DNA of 64,000 nucleotides from Prevotella sp. (GTDB lineage: Bacteria; Bacteroidota; Bacteroidia; Bacteroidales; Bacteroidaceae). The notes beneath the pieces were generated by a model, which was given only the letters and a program-made list of their open reading frames with translations, did no database searches and had not been told where the DNA came from. The position numbers and the translations under genes were made by a program. Every line of letters starts with the position of its first letter. The first letter of the stretch is position 1. Location: assembly GCA_024681875.1 (NCBI GenBank), contig JAILAA010000006.1, positions 23,075 to 87,074 of the forward strand, written 5' to 3'. Positions 54,436 to 63,240 of this stretch are shown piece by piece.

Positions 54436-55596
54436 ATGACGCTTCACGTCTTTAACCCCGACCATGACCTAGCCCTAGCCAGTGGTCTTGAGAACTTTAC
54501 CGCCCCTCATGCAGGACGACAATTGCGCCATGACCTGGGGTGGTTGCCTGCCATGTGGGCCGATGAGAATGACTGCGTTCTTGTTGACGATGTACCTACT
54601 GCATTGAAATCCATTCGACACAGACGCGTCAGCTGCCGACAGTTTGTGAGCTACCAGCAGATAGCATCATTGCCCATTACTCATATTGAGCCTTGGGGGT
54701 GGAATGCTGCGCTGTGTGCGCAGCTGCGGCGATTTGGAGTGGACAGTGGAAGGTGGAATGTGGAAAGTGGAAAAAGACATGATTGGTTGGACACTATTCG
54801 CGAGCTTTCTCATCGGCGTACCGCTGCACAGTTGCTACCCCAGCTACAAACAGATGGCACTGTAGGCGAGGCTACCGAGTGCACCACGATGGACGAGGTA
54901 CAGGCCCTTGTCAGCAAATATGGCAAAGCGGTTCTGAAGGCCCCTTGGTCGTCCAGTGGTCGCGGTGTCCGCTTCCTCTCATCTCCCAATGGTCAATCTT
55001 CCGCTTGGCCAAAGGACGTTTGCAACCAACACGATGCAAGAATGATCCATGATCAATCGTTGGACGGTTGGTTGCGCAATACGTTGCAGCGGCAGGGCTC
55101 GGTGATGGTTGAGCCATTTTATACAAAGATGAGGGACTTTGGCATGGAGTTCTATTCCGACGGTAAAGGCAGTGTCACCTACTTGGGATTGTCGCTTTTC
55201 CATACATCCAATGGTGCATATACAGGCAATATCATTGCCACGGAGCAGGCTAAGCGTGAGATGCTGAGCCGCTACCTCCCTACCCTACTCCTCGACCAGA
55301 CGCAAGAGCGCATCTGCCAGATTATGGGCAATGTCTTTAACAATAAATACCAGGGGCCCTTCGGCATTGACATGATGGTGGTGAGCCCCCCCTCCTGCCT
55401 CCCCCAACTAGGAGAGGTGGACTACGTTTTGAAAGCTCTCCATCCTTGCGTCGAAATCAACCTCCGTCGCACCATGGGACACGTGGCTCTCTCCTTGGAT
55501 AGTGTTTACAATCCGACTGCCGACGACGAGGTGCGTCACGTCATGCGAATCAACTACTTCAATAACAACTACAAACTACAAATCAGAAGACAATGA
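54436..55596 (+). CDS. ATP-grasp-like protein of unknown function with repeat insertions
   Basis: 386 residues, cytoplasmic, beginning MTLHVFNPDHDLALASG. The stretch AVLKAPWSSSGRGVRFL looks like an ATP-grasp nucleotide loop, and FGIDMMVV...CVEINLRRTMGH provides a Glu-x-Asn metal site. I do not recognise a specific substrate. Three repeat-derived insertions interrupt it: VDSGRWNVESGK (array at 54738-54772), the region around SSPNGQSSAWPK...ARMIHDQS (54986-55060) and SPPSCLPQLGE (about 55387-55418). The stop overlaps the GH43 start as ATGA. Confidence 0.7.
   Translation: MTLHVFNPDHDLALASGLENFTAPHAGRQLRHDLGWLPAMWADENDCVLVDDVPTALKSIRHRRVSCRQFVSYQQIASLPITHIEPWGWNAALCAQLRRFGVDSGRWNVESGKRHDWLDTIRELSHRRTAAQLLPQLQTDGTVGEATECTTMDEVQALVSKYGKAVLKAPWSSSGRGVRFLSSPNGQSSAWPKDVCNQHDARMIHDQSLDGWLRNTLQRQGSVMVEPFYTKMRDFGMEFYSDGKGSVTYLGLSLFHTSNGAYTGNIIATEQAKREMLSRYLPTLLLDQTQERICQIMGNVFNNKYQGPFGIDMMVVSPPSCLPQLGEVDYVLKALHPCVEINLRRTMGHVALSLDSVYNPTADDEVRHVMRINYFNNNYKLQIRRQ
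54738..54772. repeat. Heptanucleotide array in the ATP-grasp-like gene
   Basis: Five 7-bp units (AGTGGAC, AGTGGAA, GGTGGAA, TGTGGAA, AGTGGAA), the same type as array one in ligA. Confidence 0.85.
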
Positions 55597-57275
55597 AAAA
55601 ACAAATCTTGGGCACTCTGTTGCTCATGCTGCCACTTGTCATCAGTGCGCAGTACCGCTCTCAAGTGTGGTGTCCCGACAATGGCGACGGCACCTATACC
55701 AACCCTGTCATCAATGCCGACTATAGCGATCCTGACGTCTGCGTAGGTGGTCCTAACGGCGACGACTACTACATGACGGCCTCCAGTTTCCAATGCTCTC
55801 CAGGACTTCCCATCCTGCACTCTAATGATTTGGTTAACTGGGAGATTGTAGGCTATGCGTTAAAGAAACTCTACGAGGGCGACGAGCAACTCATCGAACA
55901 CTTCAGCATCCCCCAGCACGGCAATGGAGTATGGGCGCCCAGCATCCGCTATCACAATGGCGAATACTACATCTACTGGGGCGACCCCGACTACGGCGTT
56001 TACATGGTAAAGACACATGGTGGCGACCCTGCCGGCGAATGGGAAGCACCCGTCTGTGTCATCTGCGGAAAGGGATATATCGACACCACACCGCTATGGG
56101 ATGACGACGGACGCTGCTACTTGGTGAATGGCTGGGCCAACTCAAGAGCAAAGTTCGCCTCGGTACTCACCGTACGCGAGCTCTCTGCCGACGGCACCCG
56201 CGCCATCGGTCAGCCCGTCATCGTCTTCGACGGCAATGGCACCGAGAACCGCACCTGCGAAGGGCCAAAGTTCTACAAGCGCGACGGCTGGTACTGGATC
56301 ATGTGTCCTGCCGGTGGCGTGCCAACGGGCTTCCAGCTGGCCATGCGGTCACGCAGCCCCTATGGCCCCTACGAGCACAAGATTGTCTTGGCACAGGGCA
56401 AGACCGACATCAACGGTCCGCATCAAGGCGGATGGGTGCACACGAAATATGGCGAAGACTGGTTCCTGCACTTCCAGGACAAGGAGGCCTATGGTCGTGT
56501 CGTTCACCTGCAGCCCGTTGACTGGTCATCCGGCTGGCCTGTCATGGGCAAGAAAGGTGAGCCTGTCATCACCTACAAAAAGCCCAAATCCTCAATGGAC
56601 AATGGCCAATGGTCAATGGTCAATCCCGTTGAGAGCGACGAGTTCAACACCCCCAAGATAGGCAGGCAATGGCAATGGCAGGCCAACTACGATGAAAAAT
56701 ACGGAATGCCAACCGCCTTCGGCACTTTCCGCATCTACACCCACAAGCTGGACGAAGGATGGAAAAACCTTTGGCTTGTGCCCAACATGCTGTTGCAGAA
56801 GACACCCGCCGACAAGTTCACCGTCACTACGAAACTTCGCTTCACATCAAAGGCCGACGGACAATTTGGCGGCCTTGTTATGATGGGGCTCGACTATTCA
56901 GCTCTCGTTGTGCGCCGCACGGGCGACAAGTTCGAACTGGTACAGATGACCTGCACAGCCGCAGACAAAGGAAAGCAGCAGACTGAGCAAGTTATTGCCA
57001 CGCTTGAACCTACAGCGAAGGACAAGATTGACTACAAGCCCGGTATCCACGAGGATATCTACCTGCGCCTTACCGTAGAGCCTTCCTCTCACCTCTCACC
57101 TGTCGTGCGTTTCTCCTACAGCACGAACAACAAGAAATGGACGGACTGTGGCAATGAGTTCCGCATGAAGGAAGGCAAATGGATTGGCGCCAAGTTCGGT
57201 TTCGTTTCTGCTGAGACCGACCCGAAGGCCGACCGCGGCTGGATTGATGCCGATTGGATTCGCATCACTCCTTGA
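55593..57275 (+). CDS. Secreted GH43 glycosidase (subfamily 12-like)
   Basis: 560 residues with signal peptide (MKKQILGTLLLMLPLVISAQ). A five-bladed propeller GH43 domain covers about 30-320: base Asp46 in NADYSDPDV, the supporting Asp in TPLWDDDGRCYLV and acid Glu in RTCEGPKFYKRDGWY. A C-terminal beta-sandwich (about 345-560) follows. GH43 enzymes cleave arabinofuranosyl or xylosyl links. Two heptanucleotide arrays (56592-56626 and 57085-57105) fall in the linker and in the sandwich, encoding SSMDNGQWSMVNP and SSHLSPV. Translational coupling to the ATP-grasp gene (4-bp overlap) is unusual for a CAZyme. Confidence 0.92.
   Translation: MKKQILGTLLLMLPLVISAQYRSQVWCPDNGDGTYTNPVINADYSDPDVCVGGPNGDDYYMTASSFQCSPGLPILHSNDLVNWEIVGYALKKLYEGDEQLIEHFSIPQHGNGVWAPSIRYHNGEYYIYWGDPDYGVYMVKTHGGDPAGEWEAPVCVICGKGYIDTTPLWDDDGRCYLVNGWANSRAKFASVLTVRELSADGTRAIGQPVIVFDGNGTENRTCEGPKFYKRDGWYWIMCPAGGVPTGFQLAMRSRSPYGPYEHKIVLAQGKTDINGPHQGGWVHTKYGEDWFLHFQDKEAYGRVVHLQPVDWSSGWPVMGKKGEPVITYKKPKSSMDNGQWSMVNPVESDEFNTPKIGRQWQWQANYDEKYGMPTAFGTFRIYTHKLDEGWKNLWLVPNMLLQKTPADKFTVTTKLRFTSKADGQFGGLVMMGLDYSALVVRRTGDKFELVQMTCTAADKGKQQTEQVIATLEPTAKDKIDYKPGIHEDIYLRLTVEPSSHLSPVVRFSYSTNNKKWTDCGNEFRMKEGKWIGAKFGFVSAETDPKADRGWIDADWIRITP
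56592..56626. repeat. Heptanucleotide array in GH43 linker
   Basis: Five units: TCAATGG, ACAATGG, CCAATGG, TCAATGG, TCAATCC. The reverse complement, CCATTGA, is the rlmI and ribE unit. Confidence 0.85.
57085..57105. repeat. Short heptanucleotide array in GH43 C-terminal domain
   Basis: CCTCTCA, CCTCTCA and CCTGTCG, encoding PSSHLSPV. Confidence 0.55.
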
Positions 57276-57433
57276 TTTCTGTGTGCTCCCAACGAATAGC
57301 AAACATAAGTTAAAGTTCGTAAATCTTACTTTTAATTGCTTTTTTGTTTGTAATTTTGCAGTCGTTTTCAAAACGAAGGCAAGAAAACTTGAAAAATATG
57401 TACAAGTAAAAGGCCGACGGGAAACGATTTATT

Positions 57434-57521
57434 GGAGAGATGCTCGAGTGGCTGAAGAGGCACGCCTGGAAAGCGTGTGACCGGCAAAACTGGTTCGCGA
57501 GTTCGAATCTCGCTCTCTCCG
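57434..57521 (+). tRNA. tRNA-Ser (anticodon GGA)
   Basis: An 88-nt cloverleaf with a long variable arm. The acceptor arm GGAGAGA pairs with TCTCTCC, with a G discriminator at 57521. The anticodon stem CACGC/GCGTG holds the loop CTGGAAA, giving anticodon GGA at 57468-57470, which reads UCC and UCU. The T arm has GTTCGAATC. The CCA end is not encoded. The gene lies 158 bp after the GH43 stop. Confidence 0.95.
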
Positions 57522-57525
57522 CAGG

Positions 57526-57575
57526 AAGAGCGAGATTCAAAGCACATAAAAACGAGGGCTTTGAATCTCGCTCTT
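57526..57575. repeat. 18-bp stem-loop copied from the tRNA-Ser 3' end
   Basis: Perfect 18-bp arms (AAGAGCGAGATTCAAAGC and its complement) enclose a 14-base loop. The right arm repeats the tRNA 3' sequence GAATCTCGCTCT that occurs at 57505-57516, so the tRNA end is present again in direct and inverted orientation just downstream. It may be a terminator or an integration scar. Confidence 0.75.
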
Positions 57576-57578
57576 TCT

Positions 57579-57820
57579 ATCGGCAAAGTGGAAGGTGACA
57601 GCATGGTAAATGCTGGAATCTGTGACGGCGACATTGCCGTTATCGATAGGGCTGTTGAGCCTTTGCTTGGTGACGTGGTTGTTGGCTACATCGACAAGGA
57701 GCTCACCAAGAAGCCCCAAGTTACTTTAGATACTCAATTGATGAATGTTTCGTGTACCTGGATGGCATAGAAAACATCAACCTGCAGAAGTGAGGCGAGC
57801 ATCTGCACAAGAGGATTTAA
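57579..57820 (+). pseudogene. Decayed umuD-umuC remnant
   Basis: One frame (57579-57716) encodes GKVEGDSMVNAGICDGDIAV followed by a GDVVVGYIDKEL segment, the S24 serine-protease part of UmuD with its catalytic GDSM Ser. Another frame, from 57731, encodes YSIDECFVYLDGIENINLQK, the YSIDE motif of the Y-family polymerase UmuC. A TGA replaces a Trp codon, then GEHLHKRI continues before a TAA. The two pieces are joined by an internal deletion and frameshift. Both genes are clearly non-functional. The remnant sits next to tRNA-Ser and is probably what is left of a mobile element. Confidence 0.85.
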
Positions 57821-57839
57821 CAGTCGGTTGGTTTGACTG

Positions 57840-59195
57840 TTAGCATCGGACTTGCGTATCTTTTACAAAGCCTTTCGTCTTCCATTTCCCCGACCTCCAT
57901 CGGCGCACGAGGATGACGCCGCGGATGTTCTCGTCGAGGGCAAAGCCTACCCACATGCCCACGAGGCCGAAGCCGAGCGGGATGCCGATGACATAGCTCA
58001 GCCCGACGGCAATACTCCATTGGAAGATGACGCCGACGACGAAGGGATAGATGGTGTCGCCCGTGGCCCTCAGCGTGCTGCCCGCAAAGATGTTAGCCGT
58101 GCGCCCCACCTCGAGGAAGACGTCGACGACGAGCACCCAGACACCCATCGCAATGATGTCCTGATTGTCGGTGAAGGCGTGGAGGATGCTGCTGCCGGTC
58201 AGCGCGAGGATGACGGAGCCGCTGAGGGTAATGATCATCGACCAGCGGAAGAAATAGTTGCCCAGAACATAGGCCGCCTGATGCCGCCTTTGCCCTATGA
58301 GGTGTCCCACGAGGATGTCGCCGCCCTGCGTAATGCTCAGGCAGAAGAGGTAGACAAACATGATCATGTTGTGGCAATAGGTCCTGGCGGCCAGCGCCTC
58401 GTTGCTGATCTGGTTGATGAAAAACGTGATGACCACCTGCGAGAGGCAGTACGAGATGTTCTCGCTCATGGCGGGGATGCCGATGCGCAGCAGGTTCTTC
58501 AGCTCCTGCCAGGGAATGGGACGGAAATAGTGGAGCGGGAAACGGGGGATGTGCACCTTGAAATGGATGGCGGCGAGCAGCACCATCGCGATGGCCCGGC
58601 TGGCAGCGGTGGCGATGGCGGCACCCTCGACGCCCAGCTGCGGACAGCCCCAATGGCCGAAGATGAGGGCGTAGTTGCCCAGGATGTTCAGCACGTTGAC
58701 GATGCCTGTCACCACCATCGGATAGATGACTTTGTCGGCACTGCGCAGCGAGGCTGAGAACGTGAGCGACAGCGCCTGGAAGAACGACAACGCGCCGGTA
58801 ATCCGCAGATATACTAGCCCGTCGCCCATCAGCTCAGGACGCAGTCCCATCAGCTGCAACAGTTGTTCGGCATAGAGAAAGAGCAGGGCGCTCACCGTCA
58901 GGCCAAGCATCAGGTTCACCGTCAATGCCATTCCCACCACCTGTACCAGTCGTTTGCGCAGGCCAGCGCCGATGTACTGCGCACAAAGGATGGCGGAACC
59001 CATCGAGAAGAATTGGTAGATGAGGAAGACAATGGAGATGAGCTGGTTGTCGAGCCCTACCGCCGCCACGCTGTTGTCGCTGTAACGGCTCAGCATCACC
59101 GTATCGACGGCACCCAGCAGCATCACCAGCGCCATCTCGATGAACACCGGGATGGTGAGTACCTTCAATTGTCGTTTCAGTGAAGTGTCGGGCAT
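57840..59195 (-). CDS. MATE family efflux transporter
   Basis: 451 residues with 12 predicted membrane helices in two related halves. The first half begins LKVLTIPVFIEMALVMLLGAVD and contains MLSRYSDNSVAAVGLDNQ, typical of MATE. It exports drugs, dyes or metabolites using Na+ or H+. It lies 88 bp downstream of pyrF with a hairpin between them. Its 3' end faces the umuDC remnant. Confidence 0.92.
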   Translation of the reverse strand: MPDTSLKRQLKVLTIPVFIEMALVMLLGAVDTVMLSRYSDNSVAAVGLDNQLISIVFLIYQFFSMGSAILCAQYIGAGLRKRLVQVVGMALTVNLMLGLTVSALLFLYAEQLLQLMGLRPELMGDGLVYLRITGALSFFQALSLTFSASLRSADKVIYPMVVTGIVNVLNILGNYALIFGHWGCPQLGVEGAAIATAASRAIAMVLLAAIHFKVHIPRFPLHYFRPIPWQELKNLLRIGIPAMSENISYCLSQVVITFFINQISNEALAARTYCHNMIMFVYLFCLSITQGGDILVGHLIGQRRHQAAYVLGNYFFRWSMIITLSGSVILALTGSSILHAFTDNQDIIAMGVWVLVVDVFLEVGRTANIFAGSTLRATGDTIYPFVVGVIFQWSIAVGLSYVIGIPLGFGLVGMWVGFALDENIRGVILVRRWRSGKWKTKGFVKDTQVRC

Positions 59196-59215
59196 CTATC
59201 TATGAATAAATGTCA

Positions 59216-59247
59216 TCCCCGCACCGACAACTATGCTGATGCGGGGA
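59216..59247 (-). terminator. Stem-loop between pyrF and MATE gene
   Basis: 8-bp arms (TCCCCGCA with TGCGGGGA) enclose a 16-base loop. It could end the pyrF transcript and separate it from the MATE gene. Confidence 0.5.
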
Positions 59248-59283
59248 GAAATACTGTAGGTCGAGGTGTTTTCTTTCCTTATT

Positions 59284-60099
59284 TTACCTGAGGAGGGCGG
59301 CCATCTGTTGTTGCAGCTCTCGGGCTTTGTTGCCGGCAATCTCTGCAAAGTGGTCGTCCTGCGAAGCATAGATGATGCCGCGGCTGGAATTGACCAGCAA
59401 TCCACATTCGTCGGTCATGCCATACTTGCACACTTCCTCAAGCGAGCCGCCTTGAGCACCGACACCAGGAACTAACAGGAAATGACGAGGAACCAGTCGA
59501 CGGACGTCTTCGAACATGCGGCCCTGAGTAGCGCCTACCACATACATCATATTCTCTTCCGTGACCCACTGCTGGCTCTTGCGCAGCACTTTCTCAAAGA
59601 GTCTCTCACCCTGCGCGTCGGCATGGAACTGGAAATCCTCGCTGCCTTTGTTTGACGTCAATGCCAACAGGACGACCCACTTGCCTTCGTACTTGAGGAA
59701 GGGCGTGACGGAGTCTTCACCCATATAGGGCGCTACGGTGAGGGCGTCAACGTCGTATTCTTCAAAGAAAGTACGCGCGTACATTTTTGAAGTATTGCCA
59801 ATGTCGCCTCGCTTGGCATCGGCAATGACAAGATGGTGGGGATGATGCTCTTTCAGGTAATTGACAGTCTTGACAAACGACTCCATTCCCTTTATTCCAA
59901 AGGCTTCATAGAAGGCTAGATTGGGCTTGTACGCCACGCAATAAGGCGCGGTGGCGTCGATAATGGCCTTGTTGAATTCGAAGACAGGGTCGTGCAGGTC
60001 GAAAATGCATTGCGGCATCTTCTTCGGGTCAGTATCCAAACCCACGCAGAGGAAACTGCGCTTCAGTCTGATTTGCTCAATAAGTTGTTTTCTGTTCAT
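59284..60099 (-). CDS. pyrF: Orotidine 5'-phosphate decarboxylase
   Basis: 271 residues. It converts OMP to UMP. The catalytic region is [14 protein letters not shown] (Lys96 and Asp99), preceded by DTDPKKMP and followed by [13 protein letters not shown] and the phosphate-site [10 protein letters not shown]. The length fits the long (type 2) bacterial form. Its promoter TAATTTTG lies at 60122-60129 on the minus strand. Confidence 0.96.
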   Translation of the reverse strand: MNRKQLIEQIRLKRSFLCVGLDTDPKKMPQCIFDLHDPVFEFNKAIIDATAPYCVAYKPNLAFYEAFGIKGMESFVKTVNYLKEHHPHHLVIADAKRGDIGNTSKMYARTFFEEYDVDALTVAPYMGEDSVTPFLKYEGKWVVLLALTSNKGSEDFQFHADAQGERLFEKVLRKSQQWVTEENMMYVVGATQGRMFEDVRRLVPRHFLLVPGVGAQGGSLEEVCKYGMTDECGLLVNSSRGIIYASQDDHFAEIAGNKARELQQQMAALLR

Positions 60100-60121
60100 G
60101 GCTTTTCCTTTTTCTGTGCGG

Positions 60122-60129
60122 CAAAATTA
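60122..60129 (-). promoter_or_regulatory. pyrF promoter (TAATTTTG)
   Basis: Minus-strand -7 element 23 bp before the pyrF start. Confidence 0.65.
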
Positions 60130-60263
60130 CACAAAATAGCTGACATAGCGCATAAAACGCACCACTTTATAGAATTAAAAAAGCTTAAAAAGGATGGATG
60201 ATTAGATGCTGTCAAAAAAAAACTTTGTACCTTTATGCCCCGAAAACGTAAGATTGACTTAGA

Positions 60264-63017
60264 ATGACACTTCGAATTCGAATTTCGGTCATTATCATTG
60301 CTCTATTCTTGGGCTGCATCAGCGTGGCTGCGCAGATTGTACAGGCCACACGCTCGCACTACAGTACCGACGACGGGCTTAGCAGTAATGCCATTGCTGA
60401 CATTGTTCAGGATGACATGGGCTATGTATGGATAGCCACATGGAATGGTCTGTCGCGTTTTGACGGCTATAACTTCTACAACTATAAGACGGGGGCCGGA
60501 AGCCATATCCCCAACCTGCATAACCGCATCAGGGCACTTTTCGTAGACGTGCAGCAAAACATCTGGATGCGCATGTACGACGGGCGAATCTTCGTCATGA
60601 AGCGTTCAACAGACAGCATCATCAACCCTTTTGAGGGTATCAACGGCTACGAGGATTTCCAGACAAACTGCAACATCACCGTGGCTAGCAACGGCGACAT
60701 ACTGACCAATATCGAGGGCGTGGGAATCTACCGCTTTCGCGTTACACCACAAGGTTTTGAGCCACAGCTATTTACCACAAGCGGCTTCACCATTACATGC
60801 ATGGCAGAGGGATATAAGGGCGACATTTGGCTGGGCACCGATCAGGGCATCCATCTGTTAGACCCCAGCAACATGACTGTGAAGCGTGAAGGTCAGTTCC
60901 TTGACGAATACATTAACTGTATCTACTCCGACCACTACAATGTCTTTGCCGGCACCAAGTCAGGCAAAATCGTCTCCTTTGCCTACGGCACCGAGCCACG
61001 TGTCGTCTACGAAAGTGAACATCCTATCTTGGTAGTGTTCGTCGACAGCCACAAACTGATCTGGTTTACCGACGAGCGTCACGGAGCCATGCGCATTCAA
61101 CCTGAAACAGGCGACGTGAAGTTCTTCACACAGGAGCTGACCATGCCCGACTATGACGGCATGGGAGGCCTCTTTGCCGAATCGAAGGAAGAGGTAGGCG
61201 ACAGCATCTTCAGCACTGTGTGGGTGCGCATGAATCATGGCGGCTACGGCTACTATAATCGCGAGAAGGACGAGATAGAGTATTTCCATAACGACCCGTC
61301 CAATCCGTGGAACTTGTCGAATACAGTCAACGCATCGTTGGAACTTGACGAAGGTGTAGTCTTCGAATCAACAGGAAGGCGCGGACTGGAAAAGCTGGAA
61401 ATCATCAAGAACACCATCCAGCGCAAGCTTATCGTACCTGAGGCCTCTTCGACCCTGGAGAATGAAACGCGTGCCATCTATTACGACAGCCAGCGCCATC
61501 GTCTGCTCGTCGGCAATAAAGCCAACACCATTTATATCTATGACGACAATTTCAACTTGATGAATACCATCACCCACGATGACAACGGCAACCCCTTAGG
61601 CCGCAGCTACGGTATCACGGAGGACTCGAAGGGGCACTACTGGATGGCATCGAAGGACAACGGTTTGTTCTGCATCACTCCCACAGGTGTTGATACCTAC
61701 AGCGTGCAGAACATGCGCCACGACGATCAGGACATCAATACATTGTCGTCAAACAGCGCCTACGCCAGCGTAGAAGACAAACAGGGCAACATCTGGGTAG
61801 CAACCTATGGCGGAGGCGTCAACGTGCTGGCGAAGAACAAGCGCGGACAACAGGTATTCCTCCATCCGAAGAACGGCATGGTGGGCTACCCCTACCGCTC
61901 GCACATGAAAGTGCGCACCATCTCTGCCGACCGCGACGGCAATGTCTGGGCTGGTACCACCGACGGCATTCTCATCATGTCCTACAAAAATGGCGAGGTG
62001 AACGTGAAGAAGCTGGAGGAATCGAAGGAATATCCCGACAGCATCCTCAAGTCCAACGATATCGTCTGCCTGAACAGAGACAAGCGAGGAACAATGTGGG
62101 TGGGCACCAACGGCGGAGGGATTGCCTGCACCACAGGCAAGGACAGCGACGGCCGCTGGCTCTTCCGCAACTACGGAGCCCAAGAGGGCCTTCCCAGCGA
62201 GGAAATCAAGAGCATTACCTTTGACACGAAGGGTAACGTGTGGTTTGCTACCGACAACGTTATCTGCTCCTTCGATACCGAGAAACGTTTCTTCTCCACC
62301 TTCTCAAGCCTTGACGGTGTAGACGACACGATGTGCTCTGAAGGTGCTGCCGTGTCTATGGGCAACGACGTCATCCTCATCGGAACCATCAACGGCTTCT
62401 ACGTCATCGACCGCAAGAAACTGGCCACCAACAACGCATCGCTGCTCAAGCTGCACATCACCGACTTCTGGATCAACGATGAGCTGCAGAGCCCGCGCAT
62501 GAATGACTACTACGACTTCTACGTGCCTGAGAGCCGCGAGATAACGCTGACGTCGCACAGCGCCCGCATCAGACTGCGCTTTGCCTCGCTCAACTACCAG
62601 CTGCAGCATCGCGTGCATTACCAGTACATGCTGGAAGGCTACGACCGACAGTGGAACAATGCCGACAAGACGCGCATGGCCAGCTATCCAGGACTGCCTA
62701 CAGGCACCTACAAATTCAAGGTAAAAGCCTTCTTGCTGGAATCGCCGGAATGGGCCGACATCAAGGAAATCACTATCATCGTGCCGCCCCATTTTCTCCT
62801 CTCCACAAGCGCCATCTGGCTCTACATGTTCTTGGCTGCCGTTATCAGCCTGTGCTTCCTCTTCTGGCGACAGAAGAAGATAAGGATGCGCTATGCACCG
62901 GATGACGACCACTCACAAAACAATATATTTGACTTCTTCGACCGACTGCTGCACCGCAAGCGCAAACAGAAGGAAGCAGAGGAAGAAACGCACGACTACT
63001 ACGAGATGATAGACTAA
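60264..63017 (+). CDS. Two-component-regulator-type propeller sensor lacking a kinase
   Basis: 917 residues. A signal sequence (MTLRIRISVIIIALFLGCIS) leads into many Reg_prop beta-propeller repeats (DDMGYVWIATWNGLSRFDG, DKQGNIWVATYGGG, DRDGNVWAGTTDGI, DKRGTMWVGTNGGG), then a Y_Y_Y Ig-like domain (about 765-845) with YQYMLEGYDRQWN. One membrane helix (about 849-868) is followed by a cytoplasmic tail of about 48 residues (basic, then acidic, ending DYYEMID). Normal hybrid two-component sensors continue with histidine kinase, receiver and AraC domains, all absent here. A near-consensus promoter (TACCTTTA) lies at 60228-60235. Confidence 0.9.
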   Translation: MTLRIRISVIIIALFLGCISVAAQIVQATRSHYSTDDGLSSNAIADIVQDDMGYVWIATWNGLSRFDGYNFYNYKTGAGSHIPNLHNRIRALFVDVQQNIWMRMYDGRIFVMKRSTDSIINPFEGINGYEDFQTNCNITVASNGDILTNIEGVGIYRFRVTPQGFEPQLFTTSGFTITCMAEGYKGDIWLGTDQGIHLLDPSNMTVKREGQFLDEYINCIYSDHYNVFAGTKSGKIVSFAYGTEPRVVYESEHPILVVFVDSHKLIWFTDERHGAMRIQPETGDVKFFTQELTMPDYDGMGGLFAESKEEVGDSIFSTVWVRMNHGGYGYYNREKDEIEYFHNDPSNPWNLSNTVNASLELDEGVVFESTGRRGLEKLEIIKNTIQRKLIVPEASSTLENETRAIYYDSQRHRLLVGNKANTIYIYDDNFNLMNTITHDDNGNPLGRSYGITEDSKGHYWMASKDNGLFCITPTGVDTYSVQNMRHDDQDINTLSSNSAYASVEDKQGNIWVATYGGGVNVLAKNKRGQQVFLHPKNGMVGYPYRSHMKVRTISADRDGNVWAGTTDGILIMSYKNGEVNVKKLEESKEYPDSILKSNDIVCLNRDKRGTMWVGTNGGGIACTTGKDSDGRWLFRNYGAQEGLPSEEIKSITFDTKGNVWFATDNVICSFDTEKRFFSTFSSLDGVDDTMCSEGAAVSMGNDVILIGTINGFYVIDRKKLATNNASLLKLHITDFWINDELQSPRMNDYYDFYVPESREITLTSHSARIRLRFASLNYQLQHRVHYQYMLEGYDRQWNNADKTRMASYPGLPTGTYKFKVKAFLLESPEWADIKEITIIVPPHFLLSTSAIWLYMFLAAVISLCFLFWRQKKIRMRYAPDDDHSQNNIFDFFDRLLHRKRKQKEAEEETHDYYEMID

Positions 63018-63202
63018 TATAGGGACTGTGTCGGACAGATCGGGATACTCATCAAATAACCAAAGAAAACCGGGACATCTACTCCGGCCAATGGCGGGCC
63101 ACTAACCAAGCTTTTAAATGAGCCGGTGGATTACAAAGGCGGAGTAATCCCACAACCTGTCAAAAGGAGTTTTCATCACATCGCCGGCACAGTCCTTTTT
63201 AC

Positions 63203-63240
63203 ATTGACCATTGAACATTGACCATTGACCATTGAACATT
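63203..63240. repeat. Heptanucleotide array abutting the ribE start codon
   Basis: ATTGACC, ATTGAAC, ATTGACC, ATTGACC and ATTGAAC, then ATT and the start ATG at 63241. No Shine-Dalgarno sequence is present, so the array occupies the ribosome-binding region. The rest of the 223-bp gap (63018-63202) holds no supported gene. Confidence 0.88.

Noticed and set aside
57852..58757. 301-residue open frame on the plus strand, rich in Asp, Glu and His
   Set aside because: Antisense to the MATE transporter, whose membrane pattern is clear. The composition is the reverse image of hydrophobic codons.
63018..63202. Possible small gene (about 30 codons, ending ATNQAFK) or transposon end between the sensor gene and ribE
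   Set aside because: No start codon, no repeats at the ends and no recognisable similarity.
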